64,000 nt of DNA, from positions 124,001 to 188,000 of the forward strand of contig NZ_AUMQ01000030.1 in assembly GCF_000430765.1 (NCBI RefSeq), read 5' to 3'. Positions within the stretch are counted from its first letter, which is position 1. Every line of letters starts with the position of its first letter. Shown piece after piece: positions 17,403 to 25,614 of the stretch. Source of the DNA: Peribacillus kribbensis DSM 17871 (GTDB lineage Bacteria > Bacillota > Bacilli > Bacillales > DSM-1321). The notes under the pieces were generated by a model that searched no databases, was not told the DNA's origin, and saw nothing but the letters and a program-made list of their open reading frames with translations. A program made the position numbers and the translations under genes.

Positions 17403-17924
17403 TTATGTTCTTTTCTTAAGGCGGCTTACAAGAGGGACTACGATAATACCGGCGATGACCACCTGAAGGATGTTGCCTGGAACGGAGCCGAAAGGCTGGA
17501 TCCAGTTTCCGTAAAGGATGACTTCTGCGAAATAGTAGCCCACAATTTTTATCACCAGCGCAGCAATCACTGCAAGTATATTTATAAGAGTTCTGTTACC
17601 CGGTACTTTTTCGGATATAAGTCCCGCTGTATAGCCCATTACTCCTACAATGACAAAAGTAAACGGCGCCCAGATTGCCCAGCCGCTTGTCACGTCAGAC
17701 AAGGCCATTCCAAATGCACCTGCTATGGCACCGGTTCTTTTACCGTAAACCAAGGCTGCGAGAAAAAGTGGAAGGTTCCCAAGATGGATAAGTCCTCCGT
17801 TACCCATGATAGGAAGCCTGATATGGATTAACATGGTCGCTACAAAGGTTAAAGCGATAAATAGAGCATTGAGAACGAGCACCTTTGTTTTTGTTGATTC
17901 TGCAGATGGAAATGTTGAACTCAC
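17403..17924 (-). CDS. ECF transporter S component, substrate unknown
   Basis: A 173-residue membrane protein with about five or six spans. The sequence GGLIHLGNLPLFLAALVYG and GAFGMALSDVTSGWAIWAP resembles substrate-binding S components of energy-coupling factor vitamin transporters. Such proteins bind a vitamin or precursor and rely on a shared EcfA-A'-T module, which is not in this window. Start is GTG at 17924 with AAAGAGG upstream. No riboswitch is visible in the short leader, so the substrate cannot be inferred. It is monocistronic and convergent with the DUF3231 gene. Confidence 0.7.
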   Translation of the reverse strand: MSSTFPSAESTKTKVLVLNALFIALTFVATMLIHIRLPIMGNGGLIHLGNLPLFLAALVYGKRTGAIAGAFGMALSDVTSGWAIWAPFTFVIVGVMGYTAGLISEKVPGNRTLINILAVIAALVIKIVGYYFAEVILYGNWIQPFGSVPGNILQVVIAGIIVVPLVSRLKKRT

Positions 17925-18074
17925 AGGATAACCTCTTTCGTATTTTTTTATATATTATCATACTCCTAAATTGATAAATAATAAATACGAAATACTAGGA
18001 AAAAAGACCGTGCGATGCCATAAGGTTTGAGAAAAGGGGTCTGACCTCATTCCCTATTTTTATGGCAGAACTCT

Positions 18075-18785
18075 TTACCAAGGGATGATACCGGACTGGT
18101 TCAATAATTTACCATTATAATTTTGAGAGCCTAATGCGTATTTAAGAATAATTTTTGCGCTTTCAGCTGTTGTATGGCCGCCAGGAGCGTTTCCGTTCAG
18201 GTCAGTTGTGGTGAAACCGGGAGTAACTCCGAAAATTTCAGGTCCATGATGGCCGAATTCTTTGCCGAAGGCCAATGTCAAAGCGTTCATGGCTGTTTTG
18301 GATGAATTATAGCCCAGCGCGTTAATCGGGGCTGTTTCTCCATTGTCAAACATGGTCTGTGACGCCATATCAGTGGTTACATTGATAATTTTTCCGCCTT
18401 GTGCTTTTTTCACTAATGGAAGGAAAGCTTGGATCATCTGAAATGCCCCAAAGAAATTCACATCAAATTCCTGGCGGAGTGTTTCCAGCATCAATTCACT
18501 AGGCGTTGTATGATGATCCAGTGAAACACCTGCATTATTGATCAGCAAGTCCAAATGTCCGGTGAATGTAAGAACTTTACTGGATGCATTTTGAATGGAC
18601 TCTGAATTTGTGACATCAACTGGTATAAACTCTACATTAGAAAGGCCCAGTGATTTTACGGCCTTTTTACCCAGCTCCTCATTCCGTGCGCCTAAAAACA
18701 CCTGAAAATTCGATTCCGCCAGCTGCCGTACCATTTCATAGCCGATTCCTTTATTTGCGCCGGTTATAAAAGCGTATTTTGTCAT
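18075..18785 (-). CDS. Short-chain dehydrogenase/reductase (SDR) family oxidoreductase
   Basis: A 236-residue classical SDR enzyme. The nucleotide-binding TGANKGIG motif is at residues 8-15, NNAGVS near residue 86, and the catalytic pair is in GYNSSKTAMNAL (YxxxK). It should reduce or oxidise an alcohol or ketone with NAD(P)H; the substrate is unknown. CAGGAGG precedes the ATG at 18785. A hairpin around 18015-18070 may be its terminator. The neighbours do not suggest a pathway, and this gene does not belong to the conserved yha cluster as I know it. Confidence 0.85.
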   Translation of the reverse strand: MTKYAFITGANKGIGYEMVRQLAESNFQVFLGARNEELGKKAVKSLGLSNVEFIPVDVTNSESIQNASSKVLTFTGHLDLLINNAGVSLDHHTTPSELMLETLRQEFDVNFFGAFQMIQAFLPLVKKAQGGKIINVTTDMASQTMFDNGETAPINALGYNSSKTAMNALTLAFGKEFGHHGPEIFGVTPGFTTTDLNGNAPGGHTTAESAKIILKYALGSQNYNGKLLNQSGIIPW

Positions 18786-18982
18786 TATGGATTCCTCCTG
18801 CCTTAGTTATTATTTAATCTTTAAAAAGTATAACCAATCAAGGATGAATAAACCAATAGGATGAACCGGTATAAAAGCTTTACGAAGTAAATATTTAAAT
18901 ATTATAAAAGCTAAATTAATGTTAGAATTATCTGAAAGTTTAAATAAGGTATTACCATGATCCGATTGGAGGGCGCAATAAA

Positions 18983-19864
18983 GTGAAACCGATAAGAGCG
19001 GAACTTTTGCTTTTGCTCGTTACTATGTTCTGGGGTTCGTCCTATCTTTTTATGAAGATGGGCCTTGGCTCGCTAGGGGAGTTCAACTTGATCGCCTTAC
19101 GTTTTGGACTGGCTTTTCTTCTGGCAGGGGGCATCTTTTTCAGCAGGCTGCGCTCTCTGCGATGGATTGAGCTGAAGTATTCCATGATACTAGGCGTTAT
19201 CCTGTTTCTCATATTTACATGCATTACCTTCGGCTTACATACCACAAGCACCTCCAATGCGGGTTTCTTAGTCAGCCTGACGGTGGTTTTTGTTCCCTTG
19301 ATTAACGCTTTTGTGCTAAAGCGGAAGATAGAGAGAAAACTGGCTGTCAGCATCCTTCTGGCCATCACAGGAATCGCTTTTCTGACCCTCAAGCCTCCCT
19401 TTAGAGTTGCAGAAGGAGATCTTCTGTGTATTTCGGCCGCTCTCTTTTATGCGGTCCATATCATTGTGGTGGGGCATGCCGCCCCGAAGGTAGATACATT
19501 GAAGCTTGGCATCCTCCAGCTGGGCTTTGCGGGATTATACGGCTTGCTGCTCTCATTCATTTATGAAACTCCAACTTGGCCGGACTCCCTGAACAGCTGG
19601 GTTTCCATCCTTGTGCTCAGCGTGCTCTGCAGCGCGATGGGGTTTATCCTTCAGGTCATCGCCCAAAGGTACACATCCCCAGCACGGACAGGTCTCATTT
19701 TTTCGCTGGAGCCTGTTTTTGCAGCGCTGCTCGGCTTTGTATTTGCCCATGAAACAATGTCTGCAAAAGGCTGTTTTGGTGCATCACTGGTGCTTTTAAG
19801 CATTCTCTTGTCTACAGGGAGAGGCAGTCATCGTCCATCCTTGAATAAGGAATATGGGGGATGA
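18983..19864 (+). CDS. EamA/DMT-family transporter
   Basis: A 293-residue membrane protein with ten predicted spans in two EamA repeats. The first starts at LLLLVTMFWGSSYLFMKMG, and the second starts near residue 150 with DLLCISAALFYAVHIIVV. It is a drug/metabolite family exporter with unknown substrate. Start is GTG at 18983 with GGAGGG nine bases upstream. It is divergent from the SDR gene, and the 197-base gap holds both promoters. No strong terminator is seen after it. Confidence 0.85.
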   Translation: MKPIRAELLLLLVTMFWGSSYLFMKMGLGSLGEFNLIALRFGLAFLLAGGIFFSRLRSLRWIELKYSMILGVILFLIFTCITFGLHTTSTSNAGFLVSLTVVFVPLINAFVLKRKIERKLAVSILLAITGIAFLTLKPPFRVAEGDLLCISAALFYAVHIIVVGHAAPKVDTLKLGILQLGFAGLYGLLLSFIYETPTWPDSLNSWVSILVLSVLCSAMGFILQVIAQRYTSPARTGLIFSLEPVFAALLGFVFAHETMSAKGCFGASLVLLSILLSTGRGSHRPSLNKEYGG

Positions 19865-20044
19865 AGTAAAAAGATTGAATTTTTTAAGGATATCCAATAT
19901 GCCTTTTTCCTGTATAGTTCAATGGAGAGAGGCCTATATTATTAGAAAAAGCACCTCTGTGTTCCGGAGAAAAAATGAAACTTAATCAGACCATGTTCGT
20001 ATATATAGAGTAATTCAGTAATTCATATTAGGAGTTGAAAGTGA

Positions 20045-20413
20045 TTGTTTTTGGCAGAACTCCAGCAGGAGGAAAAATACGCATTTCTTGAATTAGCCGT
20101 CCTGATGGCTAATATTGACGGAAATGTATCTTTTTACGAAGGTGCGATCTTAAACAAATATAAAAAGGAAATGGGCCTTGAGGATTATCAAATCAAGGGC
20201 CTTCCTATTGATGATATCCTACAGCAATTCCAAAGCGAACGATCCCGGAACATTGTTCTCACGGAGCTTTTTCAGCTGATTTACTCAGATGGAGTTTTTC
20301 ATGAAAAAGAGAGAGAATCAGTAAGGGTCATAAAGGAACATTTTGGATTTGGCAAGGGTGAATTTGAGAATTTTAAGGATTGGATTGAAAAAATAAAAGA
20401 CCTGTCTTTATAA
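20045..20413 (+). CDS. TerB-like domain protein
   Basis: A 122-residue soluble helical protein with the duplicated acidic pattern of TerB-like domains: LMANIDGNVSFYEGAIL and LIYSDGVFHEKERESV. The paired Asp/Glu residues would face each other and may bind metal. TerB domains occur in tellurite-resistance and other stress systems; a single gene like this cannot be assigned a role. Start is TTG at 20045 with AGGAG ten bases upstream. The second in-frame TTG at 20051 is also possible. A strong terminator follows. Confidence 0.7.
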   Translation: MFLAELQQEEKYAFLELAVLMANIDGNVSFYEGAILNKYKKEMGLEDYQIKGLPIDDILQQFQSERSRNIVLTELFQLIYSDGVFHEKERESVRVIKEHFGFGKGEFENFKDWIEKIKDLSL

Positions 20414-20416
20414 ATT

Positions 20417-20464
20417 CAGCTGCAGGCAAACCAGGTGAAATGGGTTTGCCTGCAGCTTTTTTAT
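20417..20464. terminator. Strong hairpin terminator
   Basis: GCTGCAGGCAAACC pairs perfectly with GGTTTGCCTGCAGC, followed by six T. It lies between convergent genes. Confidence 0.9.
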
Positions 20465-20476
20465 GAAGCACTGAAC

Positions 20477-21049
20477 CTAAAGCCAATTATCATCCGAGTT
20501 ATCATCCCAGCTGCCACCATTAGTATCATTCTGCTGGTCGTTCGGACCATTATCTTCATTGCTGCCGTTCTGATCCTCGTGCGCATTTCCATCATCCTGA
20601 CTTCCGCCATCCTGGCCAATTTCATCGCGCAATTGATTAATTTCATCCTGCTGCAAAATATTTTGGTCTTCCAGCTCTCTCAGCAGTTCATGATCTCCAA
20701 GTCCTTGCAGTGACTGAAACTGGTCAAATCCAATTCTTCCCTGTTCAAACAAATAGCTCAGCAGTGCACCGGCAGCAAGTCCTCCGGCAAATGTACCGAA
20801 GCGTCCCATTCCTGAACCGTACCCGCCCATACCGCCTGGATAGGCAGGACCATATTGATTAGGATTCTGATTATAAGGACTTCTTCCAGGGTCATAACCT
20901 TGATTTGGATTATACCTAGGGTCGTATCCCTGGTTCTGATTATAAGGTCCTCCGGGGCCATAACCCTGATTCCGATTCCTTTGGGTCATCGGTTTTATGA
21001 TCAGAAAATATACAAGTACAATGATGATGACAATTCCAATGAAAGACAT
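20477..21049 (-). CDS. Single-span membrane protein with Asn/Gln/Gly/Tyr repeats
   Basis: A 190-residue protein. A membrane segment near the N-terminus (FIGIVIIIVLVYFLIIKP) is followed by a low-complexity region with repeated NQGYDP and YNQN units (about residues 25-65). Then come a Gly-rich segment (GGMGGYGSGMG), a folded-looking helical part (LEDQNILQQDEINQLRDEI), and an acidic Asp/Asn tail. I do not recognise the family. It may be an envelope or spore-associated scaffold. Start is the ATG at 21049, preceded by GAGGAGG; an in-frame TTG at 21067 lies in that binding site. Confidence 0.65.
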   Translation of the reverse strand: MSFIGIVIIIVLVYFLIIKPMTQRNRNQGYGPGGPYNQNQGYDPRYNPNQGYDPGRSPYNQNPNQYGPAYPGGMGGYGSGMGRFGTFAGGLAAGALLSYLFEQGRIGFDQFQSLQGLGDHELLRELEDQNILQQDEINQLRDEIGQDGGSQDDGNAHEDQNGSNEDNGPNDQQNDTNGGSWDDNSDDNWL

Positions 21050-21256
21050 CCTGTTAAACCTCCTCAAAAAGTCTTATTTTGTACTATACACGTTCTATCA
21101 AATAATAAACAAATTCTGCTGCTGAGAAGTTTTGGTTTTTAGCTTCCCGTAAAAAAAGGGAACACTATTCATGAATTTTCAAGCAAACCATTTTGTTTCT
21201 TAACCGTGGCTTGATACGATAGGAATAAATCTTATTTTAGAAGGGATCTTACCACA

Positions 21257-22258
21257 ATGACCAATATAAATATACCCATTTCTGTCTTGAATTTAGCACC
21301 GATCAGGCAGGGCCAGGAACCAAAAGATGCAATTGATGCAATGGTTGATTTAGCCCAGGCTGTGGAGGGAATGGGATATAAACGATACTGGATTGCAGAG
21401 CACCATAATACACCTACGCTTGTAAGCTCGGCTACCTCCATTTTAATCAAGCACACCCTGGAGCATACGAAATCAATACGAGTCGGTTCAGGGGGAGTCA
21501 TGCTGCCTAATCACTCACCTTTGGTTGTGGCTGAACAGTTCGGCACAATGGCTGCCATTTACCCGGACCGCCTGGATTTGGGTCTTGGAAGGGCACCAGG
21601 TACTGACATGATGACAGCACAGGCCCTGAGGCGTTCGCAGAATGATACGGTTTATACGTTTCCTGAGGATGTAATGTCCCTGCTCACTTACTTTGGGCCC
21701 GAGGAAGAGCAGGGATATGTCAGGGCATATCCAGGCGCGGATACGCATATACCGATTTATATTTTAGGATCATCGACTGATTCTGCCTATTTAGCGGCTA
21801 AATTAGGACTGCCATATGTATTTGCTTCTCATTTTGCCCCTAGATATATGGAGGAGGCGATTTCGATTTACCGCAATCGATTCCAGCCTTCCGAGTATTT
21901 GGATTCTCCGTATATGACCGTTTGCCTGAACGTCATTGCTGCCGAAACAGACGAGGAAGCCAAGAGAGAATCCACCACCATGCAGCAATTTTTCTTGAAT
22001 GTTGTCCGCGGATCCAGGACACCGTTGCAGCCGCCGGTGGAGGATATGGATGCCGTCTGGAGCCCGCAGGAAAAGGAAATGGCATCGTCCATGTCCAGTG
22101 TGACATTGATGGGAAGTAAGGAGACAATCAAAGCTCAATTGACTTCATTTCAGGAAAAATATGATGTTAATGAAATCATGGCGGTTTCCTATATTTTTGA
22201 TCCAGAGAAACAAAAACGCTCTTACCAGATCTTTAAGGACATCGTCGATGGAAAATAA
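21257..22258 (+). CDS. LLM class flavin-dependent oxidoreductase
   Basis: A 333-residue luciferase-like monooxygenase, MsnO8 type. Visible hallmarks are the N-terminal [12 protein letters not shown], the [11 protein letters not shown] segment, and [21 protein letters not shown]. These enzymes bind reduced FMN and oxidise small organic substrates; the substrate is unknown. AGAAGGGAT precedes the ATG. It is preceded by 200 bases without genes and followed by a strong terminator, so it is transcribed alone. Confidence 0.88.
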   Translation: MTNINIPISVLNLAPIRQGQEPKDAIDAMVDLAQAVEGMGYKRYWIAEHHNTPTLVSSATSILIKHTLEHTKSIRVGSGGVMLPNHSPLVVAEQFGTMAAIYPDRLDLGLGRAPGTDMMTAQALRRSQNDTVYTFPEDVMSLLTYFGPEEEQGYVRAYPGADTHIPIYILGSSTDSAYLAAKLGLPYVFASHFAPRYMEEAISIYRNRFQPSEYLDSPYMTVCLNVIAAETDEEAKRESTTMQQFFLNVVRGSRTPLQPPVEDMDAVWSPQEKEMASSMSSVTLMGSKETIKAQLTSFQEKYDVNEIMAVSYIFDPEKQKRSYQIFKDIVDGK

Positions 22259-22262
22259 AATG

Positions 22263-22299
22263 AAAAAAGCGAATCTTGACCTTCAAGATTCGCTTTTTT
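22263..22299 (+). terminator. Rho-independent terminator after the LLM oxidoreductase
   Basis: AAAAAAGCGAATCTTGA pairs with TCAAGATTCGCTTTTTT, a 17-bp perfect stem. Confidence 0.92.
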
Positions 22300-22456
22300 G
22301 TGCCTTATTCCTAATTACTATGGCTGGTATTATTTTTTAATACGGAAGCATATCGCCCATAAGGATGAATGGGGAAGAGTTTCTCCGGTGCGAGACATTA
22401 TTCTGACCCCGGAAAAGGTGGAAATGATAAGGGAAAAGGAGAAGACCGGAAGCTGA
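22298..22456 (+). pseudogene. Open frame without a start signal; possible gene remnant
   Basis: A 52-codon frame begins at a TTG inside the preceding terminator and ends at TGA 22454-22456. The translation looks protein-like, with an aromatic segment (YYGWYYFLIRKH) and then a charged part (DIILTPEKVEMIREKEK), but there is no ribosome binding site or plausible promoter. It could be the tail of a decayed gene. I do not recognise it. Confidence 0.2.
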
Positions 22457-22465
22457 ATGGAAACA

Positions 22466-22500
22466 AGCAAAAGAACCCGCCTATCTCTAGGCGGGTTCTG
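22466..22500 (-). terminator. Terminator after trpP (minus strand)
   Basis: AGAACCCGCCTA pairs with TAGGCGGGTTCT around GAGA, then a T-rich minus-strand tail. Confidence 0.85.
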
Positions 22501-22515
22501 TCTTTATTCTATTCA

Positions 22516-23040
22516 TTAATGTTTAACGGCTGTACGATAGCCAGTTCTTCTAAGAATATTGGTTACAACAGGATAGATAATGGCCATCGCAAGAATATTA
22601 AGCGCTGCGGCTGGAAGCACTACCATGGTATATAAGGCAAGGAATGATCCTGGAAGACCGGAAATTAAGAGAGCCGATCCAAGGAAAACTGCCCCAGAGA
22701 TTAATGTGCCGACACCAGTAAGGACACATACTGAATAAATGGAGTTCTTCAGGTGGCGAAGACTGATGAAAATAAAGAAAACGACAAATGCTGTTATGAA
22801 CTTGTCGATGATGTTCGGAAGAAGGCCTCCTGGAAAGGTTGATGTCAATCCAGATATGACTCCGGTAAGTACTCCAAGCAGCAATACATTTTTCTTTTCA
22901 GTAAATAAAAAGATACCGAGAAACATCATGACCAGCATTAAGTCTGGCTTCATGCCAAGAAAGAATCCAGGGATAATAAAATGAAGTGCGGCACCGATCC
23001 CAACTAAAAGGGAAAGGGATACTAATGTTTTTGTATTCAA
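22516..23040 (-). CDS. trpP: Tryptophan transporter TrpP
   Basis: A 174-residue membrane protein with about five spans, closely similar in pattern to B. subtilis TrpP (VGIGAALHFIIPGF, GMKPDLMLVMMFLGIFLF, VVLPAAALNILAMAIIYP). It imports tryptophan. Start is TTG at 23040: the codon is TTGAATACA, and GGAGAG lies upstream. Six (T/G)AG triplets at 5-base intervals cover that ribosome binding site, so TRAP protein with bound tryptophan should block translation. It lies downstream of serC on the same strand but has its own extended -10. Confidence 0.9.
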   Translation of the reverse strand: MNTKTLVSLSLLVGIGAALHFIIPGFFLGMKPDLMLVMMFLGIFLFTEKKNVLLLGVLTGVISGLTSTFPGGLLPNIIDKFITAFVVFFIFISLRHLKNSIYSVCVLTGVGTLISGAVFLGSALLISGLPGSFLALYTMVVLPAAALNILAMAIIYPVVTNILRRTGYRTAVKH

Positions 23041-23042
23041 TT

Positions 23043-23070
23043 CTCATCTCTCCTATGCTCTGCTAAGCTA
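23043..23070 (-). promoter_or_regulatory. TRAP binding site over the trpP ribosome binding site
   Basis: On the minus strand the triplets TAG, TAG, GAG, TAG, GAG, GAG occur at exact 5-base intervals with two-base spacers CT, CA, CA, GA, AT. The last four overlap the Shine-Dalgarno GGAGAG. TRAP binds (G/U)AG repeats with this spacing, so tryptophan-bound TRAP would occlude the ribosome. Confidence 0.8.
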
Positions 23071-23127
23071 ATTTTTTCACCTGTTCCGTAAGTGCACTCA
23101 TTGCCTTAACGCGAAAAGATATGTTTG

Positions 23128-23136
23128 ATTATATCA
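23128..23136 (-). promoter_or_regulatory. Extended -10 promoter of trpP
   Basis: TGATATAAT on the minus strand fits an extended -10 and places the transcript start about 50 bases upstream of the TRAP triplets. No good -35 is evident. Confidence 0.5.
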
Positions 23137-23157
23137 TGACTGCCCCGATTAGGGAAC

Positions 23158-24237
23158 TTAAATATTCCTTCTGAAATTTTCCATGAACTCTGCAAGATAC
23201 TCGCAATGCTCGAGAGGAACCGCATTATAAATCGAGGCCCGGCAGCCCCCTACGGAGCGATGGCCATTCAGACCGGTAAAGCCTTTTTCTTTAGCCTCAG
23301 CAAGGAACTTTTTTGTAAGCTGTTCATCAGGAAGCGTAAAGGTGATATTCATGTCAGATCGATGTTCTTTTTCGGCATGCCCCCGGTAAAATCCTTCGCT
23401 TTCATCTATAACTCTATACAGGAGCGAAGATTTTTCCTGATTGATTTTTTGGATCCCCTCTATGCCGCCTTTATCTTTTGTCCATTGCAGCACAAGTGAC
23501 AGCAGGTAAATCGCAAAGGATGGGGGTGTATTATAAAGTGAATTGTGCTTTGCAAAAGTATGATAATTCAGCATGGTTGGGAGATGCGAAGCGTCATCCT
23601 TTATCAGATCCTTCCTGATGATGACCACGGTCACACCGGATGGGCCGAGATTTTTCTGAGCGCCAGCATAAATGATTCCGAATTTAGATACATCGAGTTT
23701 TCTGCTCAGAATATCACTCGACATATCAGCTGCCAGCGGAATCTGCTGAAGCTCAGGGAAATGGCGCCAGCTTGTACCATAAATGGTATTATTGCTGGTG
23801 ATATGAAGATAAGCAGCATTTTCCACGCTAATGCCTTTAAGGTCAGGGATATACGAATAATTGCGGTCCTTGGCTGTGGCCGCAACCTTGGCTTTTCCAA
23901 TCTTTTGGGCTTCTGCCAGCGCCTTTTCGGACCATGTTCCGGTCAATACATAATACGCCTGTTTATCAGGCTCAAGAAGATTATAAGGAATCATGGAGAA
24001 TTGAAGGGACGCTCCTCCCTGGATAAATAAAATTTCATGAGTGTCCGGGATCTCCATTAATTCAGTCAAAAGGCGCTTAGCTTCATTCAGGACGGTTTCA
24101 AATTCTGGACTTCTATGGCTGACCTCGAGTACCGACATTCCTGTACCGTTAAAATTAAGCCACTCATCCTGGGCTTTCTTCAAGACATCCAATGGCAGTG
24201 CAGCAGGACCTGCATTAAAATTCAGTGCTCTCTCCAA
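23158..24237 (-). CDS. serC: Phosphoserine aminotransferase SerC
   Basis: A 359-residue class V aminotransferase. It transfers an amino group from glutamate to 3-phosphohydroxypyruvate in serine synthesis. The PLP-binding lysine is in YAGAQKNLGPSG; FNAGPAALP opens the protein and GHRSVGGCRASIYNA lies near its end. Start is TTG at 24237 with GGAGGG six bases upstream. No T-box or other amino-acid riboswitch is visible in the 150-base leader. Order hit-serC-trpP matches B. subtilis. Confidence 0.95.
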   Translation of the reverse strand: MERALNFNAGPAALPLDVLKKAQDEWLNFNGTGMSVLEVSHRSPEFETVLNEAKRLLTELMEIPDTHEILFIQGGASLQFSMIPYNLLEPDKQAYYVLTGTWSEKALAEAQKIGKAKVAATAKDRNYSYIPDLKGISVENAAYLHITSNNTIYGTSWRHFPELQQIPLAADMSSDILSRKLDVSKFGIIYAGAQKNLGPSGVTVVIIRKDLIKDDASHLPTMLNYHTFAKHNSLYNTPPSFAIYLLSLVLQWTKDKGGIEGIQKINQEKSSLLYRVIDESEGFYRGHAEKEHRSDMNITFTLPDEQLTKKFLAEAKEKGFTGLNGHRSVGGCRASIYNAVPLEHCEYLAEFMENFRRNI

Positions 24238-24345
24238 TTTATTCCCTCCACTTTAAATCGCTAAAGTACTACTATAATGTAACAGAAAAAGAGTCGGAAA
24301 TAAAATTTTATTTAAAACCTTCTGAATAATTAGAAGGGTTATAAG

Positions 24346-24374
24346 AAAAACCCCGCTCCTATTAGGGCGGGGCT
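24346..24374 (-). terminator. Terminator after hit (minus strand)
   Basis: GCCCCGCCC pairs with GAGCGGGGT around a short loop, then five T on the minus strand. Confidence 0.8.
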
Positions 24375-24389
24375 CTCTGTCTTTATGTA

Positions 24390-24812
24390 TTATCCTAAAT
24401 GCCTGGCAATGGAAGAAGCGATAGAAGAAAGATCTTCGGGAGTATACTCGCTTGTATGGGTCTTCCATACCGCCCCGAAGCCATCCTGCTTTCCGTAGCG
24501 GGGAATTAAATGCATATGGAAGTGAAACACCGATTGACCCGCAGCTTCGCCATTATTATTTAGTACATTCAGGCCTACCGGGTTAAACTCCTTTTTAATG
24601 GCCTGCGCTATTTTGGGAACCGCCTTAAAAAGCTGGCTTGCTGTTTCATCTGTTAATTCATATACATTCTCCTGGTGAACCTTTGGAATGACAAGAGTAT
24701 GCCCTTTTGTAACCTGGCTGATATCAAGGAATGCAAGGACATGCTCATCCTCATAAACCTTTGAGGCAGGGATCTCTCCGTTTAAAATACTGCAGAAAAT
24801 ACAGTTGCTCAT
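24390..24812 (-). CDS. hit: Histidine triad protein Hit
   Basis: A 140-residue HIT-family nucleotide hydrolase or transferase. The catalytic triad is in HFHMHLIP (about residues 96-103). CIFCSILNGEIP near the N-terminus supplies two Cys of the family's zinc site. It cleaves nucleoside phosphoramidates or similar nucleotides; the physiological substrate is uncertain. Start is ATG at 24812 with AAGGGTGG upstream; longer in-frame starts run into the promoter region. Divergent from ecsA across a 1.3 kb gap, which is much larger than I would expect. Confidence 0.92.
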   Translation of the reverse strand: MSNCIFCSILNGEIPASKVYEDEHVLAFLDISQVTKGHTLVIPKVHQENVYELTDETASQLFKAVPKIAQAIKKEFNPVGLNVLNNNGEAAGQSVFHFHMHLIPRYGKQDGFGAVWKTHTSEYTPEDLSSIASSIARHLG

Positions 24813-25072
24813 ATTTCCACCCTTTCCTAATTGAAAGCTTTTCGAATAGTCCCAAGAAAAAAAAGACCGGTTTTGAGGTATTTTATCATATAGGTTTGGG
24901 ACTAGTAAAATGGGGCGCAAAAGGGTGGAAGGTTTAAATGAAACCAATGTGCCTATAAAAGATTGGAGATTCGGGGTCATCAGCTGATTGATATGCAGCA
25001 GTTTAGGATGCTTTGGAAGAATCTCAAAGATATTCGTTACAGAACCTGAATAAGGCTGCTGTTCTTTGGGTT

Positions 25073-25438
25073 GGTTCAGTTAGGGGGCGTCTCAACCAAA
25101 ACGCAGGCGGTCATGGTGGGAAATCGTTCAGAGAGGGCGTTTCAGGACCAAAAATAAAGACGGAGCTGGTGAAAGTGGTTCAGAGGGGGCGTCTCAGGAC
25201 CAAAAACAAAGACAGAGCTGGTGAAAGTGGTTCAGAGGGGGCGTCTCAGGACCAAAAACAAAGACAGAGCTGGTGAAAGTGGTTCAGAGGGGGCGTCTCA
25301 GGACCAAAAACAAAGACAGAGCCGGTGAAAGTGGTTCAGAGGGGGCGTCTCAGGACCAAAAACAAAGACAGAGCTGGTGAAAGTGGTTCAGAGGGGGCAC
25401 CTCAGGACCAAAATACAGGCGGTCATGATAAAAAGTGG
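25073..25438. repeat. 52-bp tandem array, seven units, each with a 9-7-9 hairpin
   Basis: TTCAG begins a unit at 25075, 25127, 25179, 25231, 25283, 25335 and 25387, exactly 52 bases apart, with a degenerate eighth at 25439. Each unit contains a 25-base hairpin: GGTTCAGAG, a 7-base loop GGGGCGT, then CTCAGGACC, followed by a 27-base A- and G-rich linker. The five central units are nearly identical; the outer two have diverged. 52 is not a multiple of three, so no protein frame is kept. There are no unique spacers, so it is not a CRISPR. Confidence 0.9.
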
Positions 25439-25485
25439 TTCAGAGAATACATTCCAAGTTAACTTCTTCCATGAAATCAGGAATA

Positions 25486-25614
25486 TTTCATGAGCAGGGT
25501 CCTCATGGACAGAACCTTGTTAAAGGTACAGAGATCAGTCCATGAGCAGGGCCCTCAAGGACAAAACTTCGTTAGAGGTACAGAAATCTGTCCGTGAACA
25601 GGACCCCCACGGAC
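25486..25614. repeat. Diverged continuation of the 52-bp hairpin array
   Basis: Three further units at the same 52-base spacing have different stems but the same layout. TTTCATGAG pairs with CTCATGGAC (25486-25510), GTCCATGAG with CTCAAGGAC (25538-25562), and GTCCGTG with CACGGAC (25590-25614). The first two have a 7-base loop beginning CAGGG. CATG to CGTG and matching changes in the other arm keep the pairing, which favours a selected fold. The linker is again 27 bases. Confidence 0.8.

Noticed and set aside
17925-18000. Vitamin riboswitch before the ECF S component
   Set aside because: The leader is AT-rich and too short for a thiamine, riboflavin or cobalamin fold.
24238-24345. T-box or other riboswitch before serC
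   Set aside because: The leader is short, with no T-box sequence, specifier loop or antiterminator pair.
25013-25276. An 87-codon frame across the 52-bp repeats
   Set aside because: The repeat length is not a multiple of three, so each unit is read in a different frame. There is no ribosome binding site, and the frame exists only because the repeat lacks stops.
25073-25614. CRISPR array
   Set aside because: Units follow each other with no unique spacers, the period is entirely conserved sequence, and no cas gene is near.
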